A stretch of 64,000 nucleotides of DNA from Clostridia bacterium (GCA_017447185.1 JAFSOC010000008.1:62001-126000), one strand, 5' to 3'. Shown: positions 1-8,234, counted from the stretch's first letter. A program made the numbers and translations. The notes: a model not told the origin generated them from the sequence alone.

Positions 1-2
1 CC

Positions 3-1265
3 ACGGTGCTGGCGCGGAAGCTCCTGGCTGAAGTGAATGCGAACCAGGTATTCCGGAATGTGCGGGAAGTGGAACTGTACAGGGACGCGCCGATCGAAAT
101 CAGCCGGGGAGTCTGCACGGTGACGCTGTCCTCGGCGGCGCTGCAGCTGAGCTACAGCGACTACTACAAGCTGTCGCTGGCCCTGTCCACGACGCTGTGC
201 GAACTGAACGAGATCAAATATGTGAACGTGCTGACGGCGGGGCAGAGCGTGGCACTGGACTCCGCCGGGCGGCTGCCCATGGGCTCCCTGACGGGGCACG
301 CGGATGAGAACCTGAACGTGCTGTGGGAACAGATGGAAGCGAAGCGAACGCCCCAGGGCGGGGATCCCTCCAAAACGCCGCTGAGCTCCCAGGCAACGGT
401 GTACTATCCCCTGGCGGACGGGCGGGGCGTCGCCTGCGACAGCCGGAGGGTCAACTTTGAGGGACAGACCACGAGCCAGCTGGCCACCATGCTGCTGGAC
501 CTGATCAGCGAAGCTGTGCTGGCCCAGCACGAGACCGGGAACGTACCGGACATGTTCGAGTACCTGGTGCACGAGCCGGTGAGCAGCGAGATGGAGGAAG
601 GCGGAAAGCTGATCACCCTGAGCTTCCGGGAGGAGCTGCAGGAGCTGGCGGACGCGTGGGAAACGGATATTCCCTGCATCGCCGCGGCGGTGACGCTGAC
701 GCTGACCACCTTTGTGCCGGGGGTTTCCGCGGTGTGTTTCCGGGTGGCGGACAAGCCGGTGACGGAAATCAACAACAGCCGGTTCCGGGTGGGCACCATC
801 CTGGGCGGGCTGATGCGGCGCGGAACGTTTGGGATTTTCCTGACGGGAAGTACGGAAGTATATTTTGAACTGAACGGGACGCTGGTGCGGACGGAGAAGC
901 CGGTGGACCTGGAGACGGCGGACAGCCCGCGGGTGCAGCTGAACGCGCTGATGCAGGGGCCGGACCGGGCGGACGCGAACCGGGGGATTACCTCGCCGCT
1001 GCCGGCGGACGCGCGGGAGGACGATCTGCTGGGGATCGCGGCGGAAGGGGATGTGCTGCTGGTGAACTTCAGCGGCGGGTTCCGGGAGAAGATCGCGGCG
1101 CAGGGAGCGGAGAAGGAAATGCTGCTGTGCTATGCGATTGTGAATACGCTGTGCGAGAATACGGGGAGGAAGCGGGTGTGCTTCTTCTTTGAAGGCGACC
1201 AGGTGGAATGGATCGCCGGGGAGGTATACTGGGCCGGGGAGTTCCTGTATAATCCCGGGCTGTAG
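3..1265 (+). CDS. GerMN-domain protein, 5' end cut by window edge
   Basis: The frame is open to the window edge, so the true start and any signal peptide lie upstream; a GTG at 6 is only the first internal candidate. The C-terminal ~75 residues (DVLLVNFSGGF ... YAIVNTLCENTG.KRVCFFFEGD) match the GerMN domain found in spore germination protein GerM and in extracytoplasmic lipoproteins. The N-terminal ~90 residues (VCTVTLSSAALQLSYSDYYKLSLALSTTL) and the middle look like further diverged GerMN-type units, so the protein appears to carry tandem copies. GerM helps assemble the channel between mother cell and forespore in Bacillus; a role here in sporulation or envelope is inferred from the family only. 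The gene ends just before a run of heptamer repeats. Confidence 0.7.
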   Translation, partial: TVLARKLLAEVNANQVFRNVREVELYRDAPIEISRGVCTVTLSSAALQLSYSDYYKLSLALSTTLCELNEIKYVNVLTAGQSVALDSAGRLPMGSLTGHADENLNVLWEQMEAKRTPQGGDPSKTPLSSQATVYYPLADGRGVACDSRRVNFEGQTTSQLATMLLDLISEAVLAQHETGNVPDMFEYLVHEPVSSEMEEGGKLITLSFREELQELADAWETDIPCIAAAVTLTLTTFVPGVSAVCFRVADKPVTEINNSRFRVGTILGGLMRRGTFGIFLTGSTEVYFELNGTLVRTEKPVDLETADSPRVQLNALMQGPDRADANRGITSPLPADAREDDLLGIAAEGDVLLVNFSGGFREKIAAQGAEKEMLLCYAIVNTLCENTGRKRVCFFFEGDQVEWIAGEVYWAGEFLYNPGL

Positions 1266-1270
1266 CGGTC

Positions 1271-1306
1271 AGTATTCAGTTATTAGTTGTTAGTTATTAG
1301 TTTAAG
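1271..1306 (+). repeat. TTAGTTG-type heptamer repeat
   Basis: Tandem imperfect heptamers (CAGTTAT, TAGTTGT, TAGTTAT, TAGTTTA) directly behind the stop of the GerMN gene. The same low-complexity motif recurs behind other plus-strand genes near 11201, 13785, 32061 and 32557. Confidence 0.75.
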
Positions 1307-1315
1307 TTGGTTTTG

Positions 1316-1368
1316 CAGCTTTTTGATTTCATTGTTAACATTCCGTTCACATTGAAGTCAAAAAGCTG
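1316..1368. other. 11-bp perfect inverted repeat upstream of htrA-like gene
   Basis: Arms at 1316-1326 (CAGCTTTTTGA) and 1358-1368 (TCAAAAAGCTG) are perfectly complementary across a 31-base spacer, and TTTT follows the right arm. It could be a long-loop terminator for the GerMN gene or an operator for the protease gene. A TATGAT at 1372-1377 is a possible -10 box, but I see no -35 box at normal spacing. Confidence 0.45.
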
Positions 1369-1406
1369 TTTTATGATGTACGCGAAACCGAAAGGAGGTT
1401 TACAAC

Positions 1407-2789
1407 ATGAGAAAGATTTTCAGCAAGAAAGTATTGGGATATATCGCGCTGGCGATGGTCTGTGTCATGGCAGGCACGCTGGTGGGCATTTCACAGCCCG
1501 CGAAGGCGGCGGAGAAGGTTGTCGTGACCTCTCCCTTCACTGAGGCAGTCGCGAAAGTCCAGAACAGCGTAGTCGGCGTTTACAACTACCAGCTGGTGCA
1601 GACCGGCGGCTACGGCTACGGTTACGGCAACGGTTACGGCTTTGGCAACGGCTACGGATACAGCAATCCGTTTGAAGACTTCTTCAACTTCGGATTCGGC
1701 AACGGCTATGGCAACGGCTACGGCAACGGCTACGGATACGGAGACCGGAACGGCAGCGGCAACAACCAGCAGCCGGAGACCTCCGAAGTCAAGTATGCCA
1801 GCGGCAGCGGCGTGGTGATCGCCAAGGAATACGTGCTGACGAACTACCACGTGATCGAGGACGCCAGCAGCCTGAAGATCTCCCTGGACGGAAACGACAC
1901 CGACCTGTATGACGCCACCGCAGTGGCCACCGACGCGGACAAGGACCTGGCGGTCCTGTACGTGCCCGGACTGCCCCTGGATCCTGTGGAACTGGGCGAC
2001 AGCGACCAGCTGATGGTCGGCGACTGGGCGATCTGCATCGGCAACGCGGTCGGATTCAACGGAACCGTGACGGCGGGCATCATCTCCGCCCTGGACCGTG
2101 AAATCGAAAGCGACACCAGCAAAGCGGACCGGTTCGGCCGGATCGGCGTGGTGAAGAATACCATGATCCAGACGGACGCGGCCATCAACAACGGCAACAG
2201 CGGCGGCGGCATGTTCAACACGGCCGGTGAACTGATCGGTATCCCGACCCTGAAGTACAGCGGCACCCGCTCCAGCAGCGGACTGGGTATCGAAAGCATC
2301 GGCATGTGCATCCCGATCAACGAAGCGAAGGACCTGATCTCCCAGGCACTGGGCGCTGACAAGACCGCGATCGGCCAGACGAACACCCCCGACGAAGTGA
2401 CGCCCGAACTGCCCGCGCAGGAAGAAGAACAGCAGATCAACAACGGCCGGATCGGCAAGCCGCGCCTGGGCGTGACCGTGCAGACCCTGAACACCCGCGG
2501 CGTGCTGCCCAACGGCGCCTACATCGTGGCGGTTGAAGCCGGCAGCCCGGCGGAGAAAGCCGGCATCAAGCCCGGTGACACCCTGGTGGAACTGAACGGC
2601 GAAGTGATCAGCAGCTCTGACGACCTGATGAAAGCCCTGGAGCCCTTCACCGTGAACGACACCCTGACGGTGACCGTATGGCGCCCGACGGAAGTGAACG
2701 ACGCGGAAAAGTATGACATCTCCCTGGAAGGCAGCTACGTGGAGAACATCCAGGTAGGACTGGCCATGCTGGATAACGTAATCCAATAA
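1407..2789 (+). CDS. HtrA/DegP-type serine protease with PDZ domain and Gly/Tyr/Asn-rich loop
   Basis: Exported trypsin-like protease of 460 residues that should degrade or hold misfolded envelope proteins. Residues 1-35 form a signal peptide or membrane anchor. The catalytic triad is visible as His148 (TNYHVIED), Asp180 (DKDLAVL) and Ser265 (GNSGGGMF). One PDZ domain spans about 353-440 (GARL-like start KPRLGVTV, then AEKAGIKPGD). A strong RBS (AAAGGAGG, 1391) fixes the start. The oddity is residues 66-120, a tract of GYGYGNGYGFGNGYG-type repeats between the first protease strand (VQNSVVGVYNY) and GSGVVIA. That is where DegP carries its regulatory LA loop. The gene appears monocistronic, with a terminator directly downstream. 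Confidence 0.9.
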   Translation: MRKIFSKKVLGYIALAMVCVMAGTLVGISQPAKAAEKVVVTSPFTEAVAKVQNSVVGVYNYQLVQTGGYGYGYGNGYGFGNGYGYSNPFEDFFNFGFGNGYGNGYGNGYGYGDRNGSGNNQQPETSEVKYASGSGVVIAKEYVLTNYHVIEDASSLKISLDGNDTDLYDATAVATDADKDLAVLYVPGLPLDPVELGDSDQLMVGDWAICIGNAVGFNGTVTAGIISALDREIESDTSKADRFGRIGVVKNTMIQTDAAINNGNSGGGMFNTAGELIGIPTLKYSGTRSSSGLGIESIGMCIPINEAKDLISQALGADKTAIGQTNTPDEVTPELPAQEEEQQINNGRIGKPRLGVTVQTLNTRGVLPNGAYIVAVEAGSPAEKAGIKPGDTLVELNGEVISSSDDLMKALEPFTVNDTLTVTVWRPTEVNDAEKYDISLEGSYVENIQVGLAMLDNVIQ

Positions 2790-2808
2790 TTCCAATCCCC
2801 CCACCCCG

Positions 2809-2840
2809 GCCGCCGGAGCGAAAAGCTCCGGCGGCTTTCT
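2809..2840 (+). terminator. Rho-independent terminator after htrA-like gene
   Basis: Perfect 11-bp stem GCCGCCGGAGC / GCTCCGGCGGC (2809-2819, 2825-2835), five-base loop, then TTTCT. Confidence 0.85.
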
Positions 2841-2904
2841 GATGCGATCCGGGGAGAAAACAGGGAAATGGTATAAAAAGGAACTAAAACGACCAAATCT
2901 TCAC

Positions 2905-2933
2905 TTTTCACTTTCCGGGAACCGGGTTATAAT
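2905..2933 (+). promoter_or_regulatory. Candidate sigma-A promoter of prs
   Basis: TTTTCA (2905-2910), 17-base spacer, perfect TATAAT (2928-2933), about 45 bases before the prs start. Confidence 0.6.
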
Positions 2934-2979
2934 GATTCTGTGCGTCAGTGTCCTTTGTGAACGTAGAGGGAGGAGCACT

Positions 2980-4197
2980 ATGACAGATTTCGTGAACAGC
3001 TGGAACACGGATTCTTTTCTGACTTACCCGGTGGGACCTCTTGGGCTGATTGCTATGCCCGGCACGGAAGAAATCGGTGAAAAAGTCAACAACTGGCTGA
3101 AAAAATGGCGGGATCACGCGGAAGAATCGGAACCCGGTGATATGCGTACGACCCCCGGTATGGAACGCCAGGATTTCCTGATCAAGGTGACCTGCCCCCG
3201 GTTCGGCAACGGCGAGGGCAAGGGCATGATCAAGGAAAGTATCCGCGGATATGATATGTATATCCTGTCGGATCCCGGCGCATATAATGTGACCTATGAA
3301 CTGTTCGGGCAGAAGATTCCCATGAGCCCGGACGAGCATTTCGCGAACCTGAAGCGGATTATCGCCGCCATGAGCGGCAAGGCCAAGCGGATCACGGTGA
3401 TTATGCCGATGCTCTACGAAGGCCGCCAGCACCGCCGTTCCTCCCGGGAGAGCCTGGACTGCGCCATGGGGCTGCAGGAACTGGTTCACATGGGCGTCAG
3501 CAACATCATCACGTTCGACGCGCACGATCCGCGGGTGCAGAACGCGATTCCCAATGCCGGGTTTGAGAGCATCATGCCCAGCTACCAGATCTTCAAGGCG
3601 CTGCTGCGCAACAACAAGACCCTGAAGATCGACCGGGAACATATGATGATCGTATCCCCGGACGAAGGCGCCATTGACCGCAACATCTTCTACGCCTCCG
3701 TACTGGGACTGGATATGGGCCTGTTCTACAAACGGCGGGACTACACCCGCGTGGTGAACGGCCGGAACCCCATCGTCGCGCATGAATACCTGGGCGACAG
3801 CGTGGAGGGCAAGGACATTTTCGTGGCGGACGACATGATCTCCAGCGGCGAAAGCATCATCGACCTGGCCAAGGAACTGAAAAAGCGCAAGGCGAACCGG
3901 ATCTTTGCCGGATGTACCTTCGCGCTGTTCACCAACGGCCTGGAGACCTATGAGAAGGCTTTCCGCGACGGGCTGATCGACCGGGTTATTTCCACGAACC
4001 TGACCTACCGGAATCCGGAACTGGCCAAGACCGAATGGTTTGTGGAAGCGGACCTGAGCAAGTATATTTCCTACATTATCGCCACGCTGAACCACGACCG
4101 CAGCCTGAGCGCGCTGCTGAATCCCTATGACCGGATCCACGCGCTGATCAAGCGGTACAACAACGAGCAGAAGGAAGCGGGAATCCGCTTAGTCTAA
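2980..4197 (+). CDS. prs: Ribose-phosphate pyrophosphokinase (PRPP synthetase), long clostridial form
   Basis: Makes 5-phosphoribosyl-1-pyrophosphate from ribose-5-phosphate and ATP for nucleotide, histidine and tryptophan synthesis. The 405-residue protein is longer than the usual ~315 because of an N-terminal extension seen in clostridial forms. Recognisable parts are the ATP-binding region (MLYEGRQHRRSSRES), the histidine/aspartate segment NIITFDAHDPRVQN and the PRPP-binding loop IFVADDMISSGESI. The ATG at 2980 follows GAGGGAGGAG and a good promoter. The frame extends 46 codons upstream through non-protein-like sequence, which I exclude. The convergent neighbour is the glycosidase-like gene; rpiB, which supplies ribose-5-phosphate, lies 1.2 kb away. 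Confidence 0.92.
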   Translation: MTDFVNSWNTDSFLTYPVGPLGLIAMPGTEEIGEKVNNWLKKWRDHAEESEPGDMRTTPGMERQDFLIKVTCPRFGNGEGKGMIKESIRGYDMYILSDPGAYNVTYELFGQKIPMSPDEHFANLKRIIAAMSGKAKRITVIMPMLYEGRQHRRSSRESLDCAMGLQELVHMGVSNIITFDAHDPRVQNAIPNAGFESIMPSYQIFKALLRNNKTLKIDREHMMIVSPDEGAIDRNIFYASVLGLDMGLFYKRRDYTRVVNGRNPIVAHEYLGDSVEGKDIFVADDMISSGESIIDLAKELKKRKANRIFAGCTFALFTNGLETYEKAFRDGLIDRVISTNLTYRNPELAKTEWFVEADLSKYISYIIATLNHDRSLSALLNPYDRIHALIKRYNNEQKEAGIRLV

Positions 4198-4232
4198 GCA
4201 GTGGCCTGTGATCAGTCCGCTGCGGCGGGGTG

Positions 4233-4262
4233 AGATCCCCCGGCAAGCTCGGGATGACACAC
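4233..4262 (+). repeat. TCGAC...TGACA-type intergenic repeat
   Basis: AGATCCCCCGGCAAGCTCGG followed by GATGACAC. Closely similar units occur at 10472-10499 and 32113-32141, and a variant with TGCGCTCAGGG at 10397-10423 and 32185-32210. All lie between genes. Confidence 0.7.
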
Positions 4263-4311
4263 TGAAGTGGATGAAGAATCCATATAGCAGGAGATTTGAT
4301 GGTATAAGAAT

Positions 4312-4341
4312 CGCCGGAGTCGGTTGACTCCGGCGGGTTTT
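4312..4341. terminator. Bidirectional terminator between prs and the convergent gene
   Basis: Perfect 10-bp stem CGCCGGAGTC / GACTCCGGCG (4312-4321, 4326-4335), loop GGTT, then GGTTTT on the plus strand. The minus strand reads ATTCTTATACC after the hairpin. Confidence 0.8.
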
Positions 4342-4352
4342 GATTTTGGGAT

Positions 4353-5330
4353 TTATTTCGTGACTCCGGACCAGGAGGAGGCGAAGTAGACAATGTCCGC
4401 CACCTTGCGGAAGGTGACCTTCTTCTGCACATTCAGGCGGCGGCCGTTGAACAGGAGGGCGGTGGAATAGCCGCCGTCCAGGTTGTAGGCGGTGATGGCG
4501 CCTTCATCCTTGCAGAGCTGGGCGAACTCCTTCAGGGGGAGACCCAGGGAATAATTCTGGATCATGGTGGTGGCAATGACCTTGTAATGCAGGGGCCCGA
4601 GCTGGCAGATGGCGATGCGGCCGTAATGCTCCTTGGGATAGAGATACTTGAAATCCGGCATCTTCGCGCACACATCGCCGTCCTCCACCAGAATGGGGCC
4701 GAAGCAGAAGGCGTTGATGATTTTCTTCCCGTCAATCTCCTGGGGGAGGGTGTCCCGCTTCGGGATATGATAAGGATGGAAATCCCCGGCCTCGTCGATC
4801 AGGAGGATATCCCGGATTTTGCCCGTCAGCTTATCCCAGTAGAAGGTGCCCTGGCGGAGGAGATACCCGTCATTCATGCGGGTGATATAGTCCCCGTCGA
4901 AGGCCAGGACGGCATTCTTGGATTCCGCGATTTCCTCGGCGGACTTGTCGTGATTTTTCTTCGCATCAAAGGCCTCGCTGGGAGCCGTGCGCAGCTGGGA
5001 CGCGTGGCCGATCCAGACCTCGGCAATCCAGGCGGTGACATTCCGGGAGGTGCTCCGGCCGTAGGTGGGGGAGTAGGAAATCACATCCTTCTCCGTGATT
5101 TCCACCCGGATGGTGGGATCCGCATAGGTGTTCTCATCCAGGTAGCAGGAATCCACGGGGAGGCAGCCGGCGGAAAAATCAATGGGCAGGGGGATGGACA
5201 GCATGCCCAGCTCTTCCTCCTCATCCTCCTCGGCAAGGGCGGGAGAGCGGGAAAACACAGACAGAAAAGCTGTGGCCAGGAGAGCCACAGACAAAAGGAG
5301 GACAAGCCTCCGGGTGAACAATGATTTCAT
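4353..5330 (-). CDS. Exported phosphodiester glycosidase (NAGPA) family protein
   Basis: A 325-residue exported protein with an N-terminal signal peptide (MKSLFTRRLVLLLSVALLA, cleavage near ALA-EE) and an acidic stretch EEDEEEE just after it. The C-terminal half carries the NAGPA hallmarks: AFDGDYI near the middle and NLDGGYSTALLFNGR at about 283-297 (normally NLDGGGSS). The family hydrolyses GlcNAc-1-phosphodiester bonds; in bacteria it is thought to act on wall polymers or exopolysaccharide, and the exact substrate here is unknown. I chose ATG 5330, with AGGAG 12 bases upstream. An ATG at 5372 overlaps the rpiB stop (ATGA) but has no RBS and would add a soluble 14-residue leader before the signal peptide. 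Probably cotranscribed with rpiB. Confidence 0.82.
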   Translation of the reverse strand: MKSLFTRRLVLLLSVALLATAFLSVFSRSPALAEEDEEEELGMLSIPLPIDFSAGCLPVDSCYLDENTYADPTIRVEITEKDVISYSPTYGRSTSRNVTAWIAEVWIGHASQLRTAPSEAFDAKKNHDKSAEEIAESKNAVLAFDGDYITRMNDGYLLRQGTFYWDKLTGKIRDILLIDEAGDFHPYHIPKRDTLPQEIDGKKIINAFCFGPILVEDGDVCAKMPDFKYLYPKEHYGRIAICQLGPLHYKVIATTMIQNYSLGLPLKEFAQLCKDEGAITAYNLDGGYSTALLFNGRRLNVQKKVTFRKVADIVYFASSWSGVTK

Positions 5331-5368
5331 ACGGATCCGGACTCCTTCATGTTCAGATGAAGCATGGA

Positions 5369-5827
5369 TCATTCCGCTGTGAAGGTACCGTTCTCAATGG
5401 CGGTAATCATATCCACGCGGCGCTGGTGGCGGCCGCCCTCAAACTCGGCGGTGAGCCAGTGGCGGGCGATCATCTTGGCCAGCTCGCTGCCGACGACCCG
5501 GGCGCCCATGGTGAGGATATTGCTGTTGTTATGCCGCTTGCTGAGCTCGGCGCTGTAGACATCGCTGCAGGTGCAGACGCGGATGCCCTTCACCTTGCCG
5601 GCGGCGATGCCGATGCCGATGCCGGTGCCGCAGATGAGGATGCCCCGGTCACATTCGCCGGAAGCCACGGCCTGGGCGGCTTTGTAGCCCCAGACGGGAT
5701 AATCGTCATCCCGGTTGGCGGCGTCATAATTTCCGAAATCCTTCCATGCCAGACCCATTTCATCCAGCATCTTCGCGATTTCCCCTTTCAGGGCAACACC
5801 GGTATGGTCACAGGCGAGCGCGATCAT
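5369..5827 (-). CDS. rpiB: Ribose-5-phosphate isomerase B
   Basis: Interconverts ribulose-5-phosphate and ribose-5-phosphate. The 152-residue length is normal for RpiB/LacA/LacB proteins. Visible motifs are ACDHTG at the N-terminus (substrate-binding Asp7-His8), catalytic Cys66 in ICGTGIGIGIAAGK and HNNSNILTMGAR. I choose RpiB over galactose-6-phosphate isomerase LacAB because it stands alone next to prs and far from any lac or tagatose genes. GGAGGAGG precedes ATG 5827. It is transcribed from a promoter that overlaps the divergent metal-transporter promoter. Confidence 0.92.
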   Translation of the reverse strand: MIALACDHTGVALKGEIAKMLDEMGLAWKDFGNYDAANRDDDYPVWGYKAAQAVASGECDRGILICGTGIGIGIAAGKVKGIRVCTCSDVYSAELSKRHNNSNILTMGARVVGSELAKMIARHWLTAEFEGGRHQRRVDMITAIENGTFTAE

Positions 5828-5853
5828 AACTTGTACCTCCTCCGTTCTGAAAG

Positions 5854-5906
5854 ATGACAGTCCTGTCTTTCTATGTTATAATACGCCAATATTCGGCGAA
5901 ATACAA
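5854..5906. promoter_or_regulatory. Overlapping divergent promoters (rpiB and metal ABC operon) sharing one -10 region
   Basis: Plus strand: ATGACA (5854-5859), 17 bases, TGT then TATAAT (5877-5882). Minus strand: TTGTAT (complement of 5901-5906), 17 bases, TATTAT (complement of 5878-5883). The two -10 boxes occupy almost the same bases. A palindrome CGCC-AATATTC-GGCG (5884-5898) sits between the minus-strand boxes and just past the plus-strand -10, where a regulator could block both. Confidence 0.65.
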
Positions 5907-5920
5907 GGAGGCCGCTGACG

Positions 5921-6664
5921 ATGCTACACCATTGCGCACTGTGCCACATCGACCTGGACCGGATTTCCGTCCGGCGGGGCGGGCAGGTGCTGCTGCAGGA
6001 TGTGTCCATGCATATCCACTGCGGACAGCTGACGGTCCTGATCGGCCAGAACGGCGCGGGAAAGACCACCCTGATCAAGGCGCTGCTGGGCCAGATTCCG
6101 CACGGGGGTGTGATCCGGCATGTGGACAGCCATGGGCTGGACATTCCGCACCTGCGGACGGGCTATGTGCCCCAGGTGCTGCAGTTTGACCGGGAAATGC
6201 CCCTGACGGTGCAGGACTACCTGGCAGCCTCCGTGACAAAACGGCCCGTATGGCTCGGGGTGGGCAAGAAAACCAGGGAGAAGGTGCGGCAGGCGCTGGC
6301 GGACGTGGATGCGGCGGAGCTGGCGGACCGGCCCCTGGGACGCTGCTCCGGCGGCGAACTGCAGCGGGTGCTGCTGGCGCTGGCGCTGCAGCCGGCACCG
6401 GACCTGCTGGTGCTGGACGAGCCGGTGAGCGGCATCGACCGGAACGGCCTGCGGATGTTCCTGGATACGCTGATCAACCTGCGGCAGACCCGCCACATGG
6501 CGATCCTGCTGGTGAGCCACGACCTGCGGTTCGTACGGGAATACGCGGACCACGTGGTGCTGCTTGAAAAATCCGTGCTGACCCAGGGGACGCCGGGCGA
6601 AGTGTTTGCCTCGCCTGAATTCGCCTCCGTATTCGGCACCGGGGAAGAGGAGGCGGAGGACTGA
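5921..6664 (+). CDS. Metal (zinc/manganese-type) ABC transporter ATP-binding protein
   Basis: ATPase of an ABC-3-family metal importer. Residues 42-50 are the Walker A loop (GQNGAGKTT), CSGGELQR at 142-149 the signature and LLVLDEP at 162-168 Walker B, followed by a switch-histidine segment LLVSHDLRFV. The 247-residue length fits ZnuC/AdcC/MntB proteins. The N-terminus MLHHCALCHI is unusual and could bind metal. AAGGAGG precedes the ATG. The stop overlaps the permease start by one base (TGATG), so the two are translationally coupled. No metal-binding protein gene (ZnuA type) or metal-responsive repressor lies next to it, so the metal cannot be assigned. Confidence 0.88.
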   Translation: MLHHCALCHIDLDRISVRRGGQVLLQDVSMHIHCGQLTVLIGQNGAGKTTLIKALLGQIPHGGVIRHVDSHGLDIPHLRTGYVPQVLQFDREMPLTVQDYLAASVTKRPVWLGVGKKTREKVRQALADVDAAELADRPLGRCSGGELQRVLLALALQPAPDLLVLDEPVSGIDRNGLRMFLDTLINLRQTRHMAILLVSHDLRFVREYADHVVLLEKSVLTQGTPGEVFASPEFASVFGTGEEEAED

Positions 6665-7503
6665 TGGACGGTATCTACAGTTTCCTGAACGCGATTCTTC
6701 CCATGGAAGCCTATCAGTTCACCTTCATGAAAAACGCGCTGCTGGCCGTGCTGCTGCTGACGCCGCTGCTGGGCCTGCTGGGCACCATGGCGGTGAACCA
6801 CCAGATGGCCTTCTTCTCCGACGCGCTGGGACATTCGGCCCTGACCGGCATCGGGATCGGCATCATCCTTGGACTGCGGAACGACCTGCTGGCCATGCTG
6901 ATCTTCGGCGTGGTATGGGCGATCATGATCTGCCTGATCAAGCAGTCGGGATCCGCCTCCACGGACACGATTATTTCCGTGTTTTCCTCCACGTCTATCG
7001 CGGCGGGACTTTTGATCCTCGCCCGGGGCGGACAGTTTGCGAAATACTCCTCCCTGCTGATCGGCGACATCCTGGCGGTGACGCCCCAGGACCTGCTGTA
7101 CCTGCTGATCGCCCTGGCGGTGACGCTGGTGCTGTGGGTGATCCTGTACAACGCGCTGCTGATGACCAGCGTGGATCCGATGCTGGCCCGGAGCCGGGGC
7201 ATCCCGACGCGGCTGATTGAATGCGGATTCGTGGTGCTGGTGGCGCTGGCGGTCATGCTGTCCATCAAATGGGTGGGCGTGATGCTGATCAACGCGCTGC
7301 TGATCCTGCCGGCGGCGGCCGGGCGGAACCTGGCGAAGACCAGCCGGGGACACGCGGGATGGTCCGTGGGGATCGCCCTGGTGAGCGGCCTGGCGGGCCT
7401 GACGGCTTCCTATTACCTGGACACCAGCGCCGGCGCGACGATCGTGCTGGTTTCCGCGGTGTTCTACGCGGTAAGTCTGCTGATACGGAGTATTCGGAAA
7501 TGA
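6664..7503 (+). CDS. Metal ABC transporter permease (ABC-3 family)
   Basis: Membrane subunit of 279 residues partnering the ATPase encoded just upstream. It has about eight or nine hydrophobic segments, with the conserved ABC-3 stretch MAVNHQMAFFSDALGHSAL at about 41-59 and GVMLINALLILPAAAGRNLA near 207-226. The family (ZnuB, AdcB, MntC) imports zinc, manganese or iron. The start overlaps the ATPase stop and the stop overlaps the azlC start (ATGA), giving a tightly packed operon. Confidence 0.88.
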   Translation: MDGIYSFLNAILPMEAYQFTFMKNALLAVLLLTPLLGLLGTMAVNHQMAFFSDALGHSALTGIGIGIILGLRNDLLAMLIFGVVWAIMICLIKQSGSASTDTIISVFSSTSIAAGLLILARGGQFAKYSSLLIGDILAVTPQDLLYLLIALAVTLVLWVILYNALLMTSVDPMLARSRGIPTRLIECGFVVLVALAVMLSIKWVGVMLINALLILPAAAGRNLAKTSRGHAGWSVGIALVSGLAGLTASYYLDTSAGATIVLVSAVFYAVSLLIRSIRK

Positions 7504-8234
7504 GAAGGAATCGGGATTATACACGCCGGATGGTGTTGAAAGGCCTGCGGGACGGACTGCCCATCGGCCTGGGATACTTCGCGGTGGCGTTCTCCCTCGG
7601 GATTACCGCGCGGGGCGCGGGGGTCAGCCCGCTGCAGGGTTGGGTGGCCAGTATCCTGAACCACGCCTCGGCCGGGGAATATGCCCTTTACGCGCTGATT
7701 GGAACCCACGCCGCGGTATGGGAAACAGCCGCGGTGATCTTTGTGACCAATATGCGCTACCTGCTGATGAGCGCGGCGCTGAGCCAGAAGATGGATCCGA
7801 AGGCGGGATTCCTGCGGCGGCTGGGCACCGGATTCTGCATCACGGATGAAATTTTCGGCCTGGCGGTGGCGCATCCCGGAGCGGTGAGCTGCACCTACCT
7901 GTGGACCGCGTTTATCCTGGCGGACCTGATGTGGGCCGGGGGAACCCTGTGCGGCATCCTGGCGGGGAACGTGCTGCCGGCCAACGTGGTGACGGCACTG
8001 AGCGTGGCGATCTACGGTATGTTCCTGGCGATCATCATCCCGCCGGCCCGGAAGAGCCGGGTGCTGTGCGGGCTGATCCTGGTGGCCTTTGCCTGCAGCT
8101 TTGCCTTCGGGCGGCTGCTTCCCTCCCTGTCGGAAGGCACGCGGACGATCATCCTGACCGTCGGCCTCTCCGCGGGCGCGGCCCTGCTCTTCCCCCTGAA
8201 GGAAGAGGAGGACGGGAAGGAGGCGAAGGCTTGA
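7500..8234 (+). CDS. azlC: AzlC family branched-chain amino acid exporter subunit
   Basis: Large subunit (244 residues) of an AzlCD-type exporter; AzlCD moves branched-chain amino acids or analogues out of the cell. Family signature stretches are GLPIGLGYFAVAFSLG near the N-terminus, FVTNMRYLLMSAALS and a GFCITDE segment. Several membrane segments follow. ATG 7500 overlaps the stop of the metal permease (ATGA). A second in-frame ATG at 7530 is possible but less well coupled. The pairing with a metal importer in one operon has no obvious metabolic logic. Confidence 0.88.
   Translation: MRRNRDYTRRMVLKGLRDGLPIGLGYFAVAFSLGITARGAGVSPLQGWVASILNHASAGEYALYALIGTHAAVWETAAVIFVTNMRYLLMSAALSQKMDPKAGFLRRLGTGFCITDEIFGLAVAHPGAVSCTYLWTAFILADLMWAGGTLCGILAGNVLPANVVTALSVAIYGMFLAIIIPPARKSRVLCGLILVAFACSFAFGRLLPSLSEGTRTIILTVGLSAGAALLFPLKEEEDGKEAKA

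Noticed and set aside
1600-1750. Short tandem repeats that look like a small repeat array
   Set aside because: They encode the GYG/GNG tract of the HtrA-like protein, are in frame and lack CRISPR-like spacers.
4587-5324. Plus-strand frame of about 245 codons over the glycosidase-like gene
   Set aside because: Antisense to a gene with a signal peptide and NAGPA motifs; no RBS.
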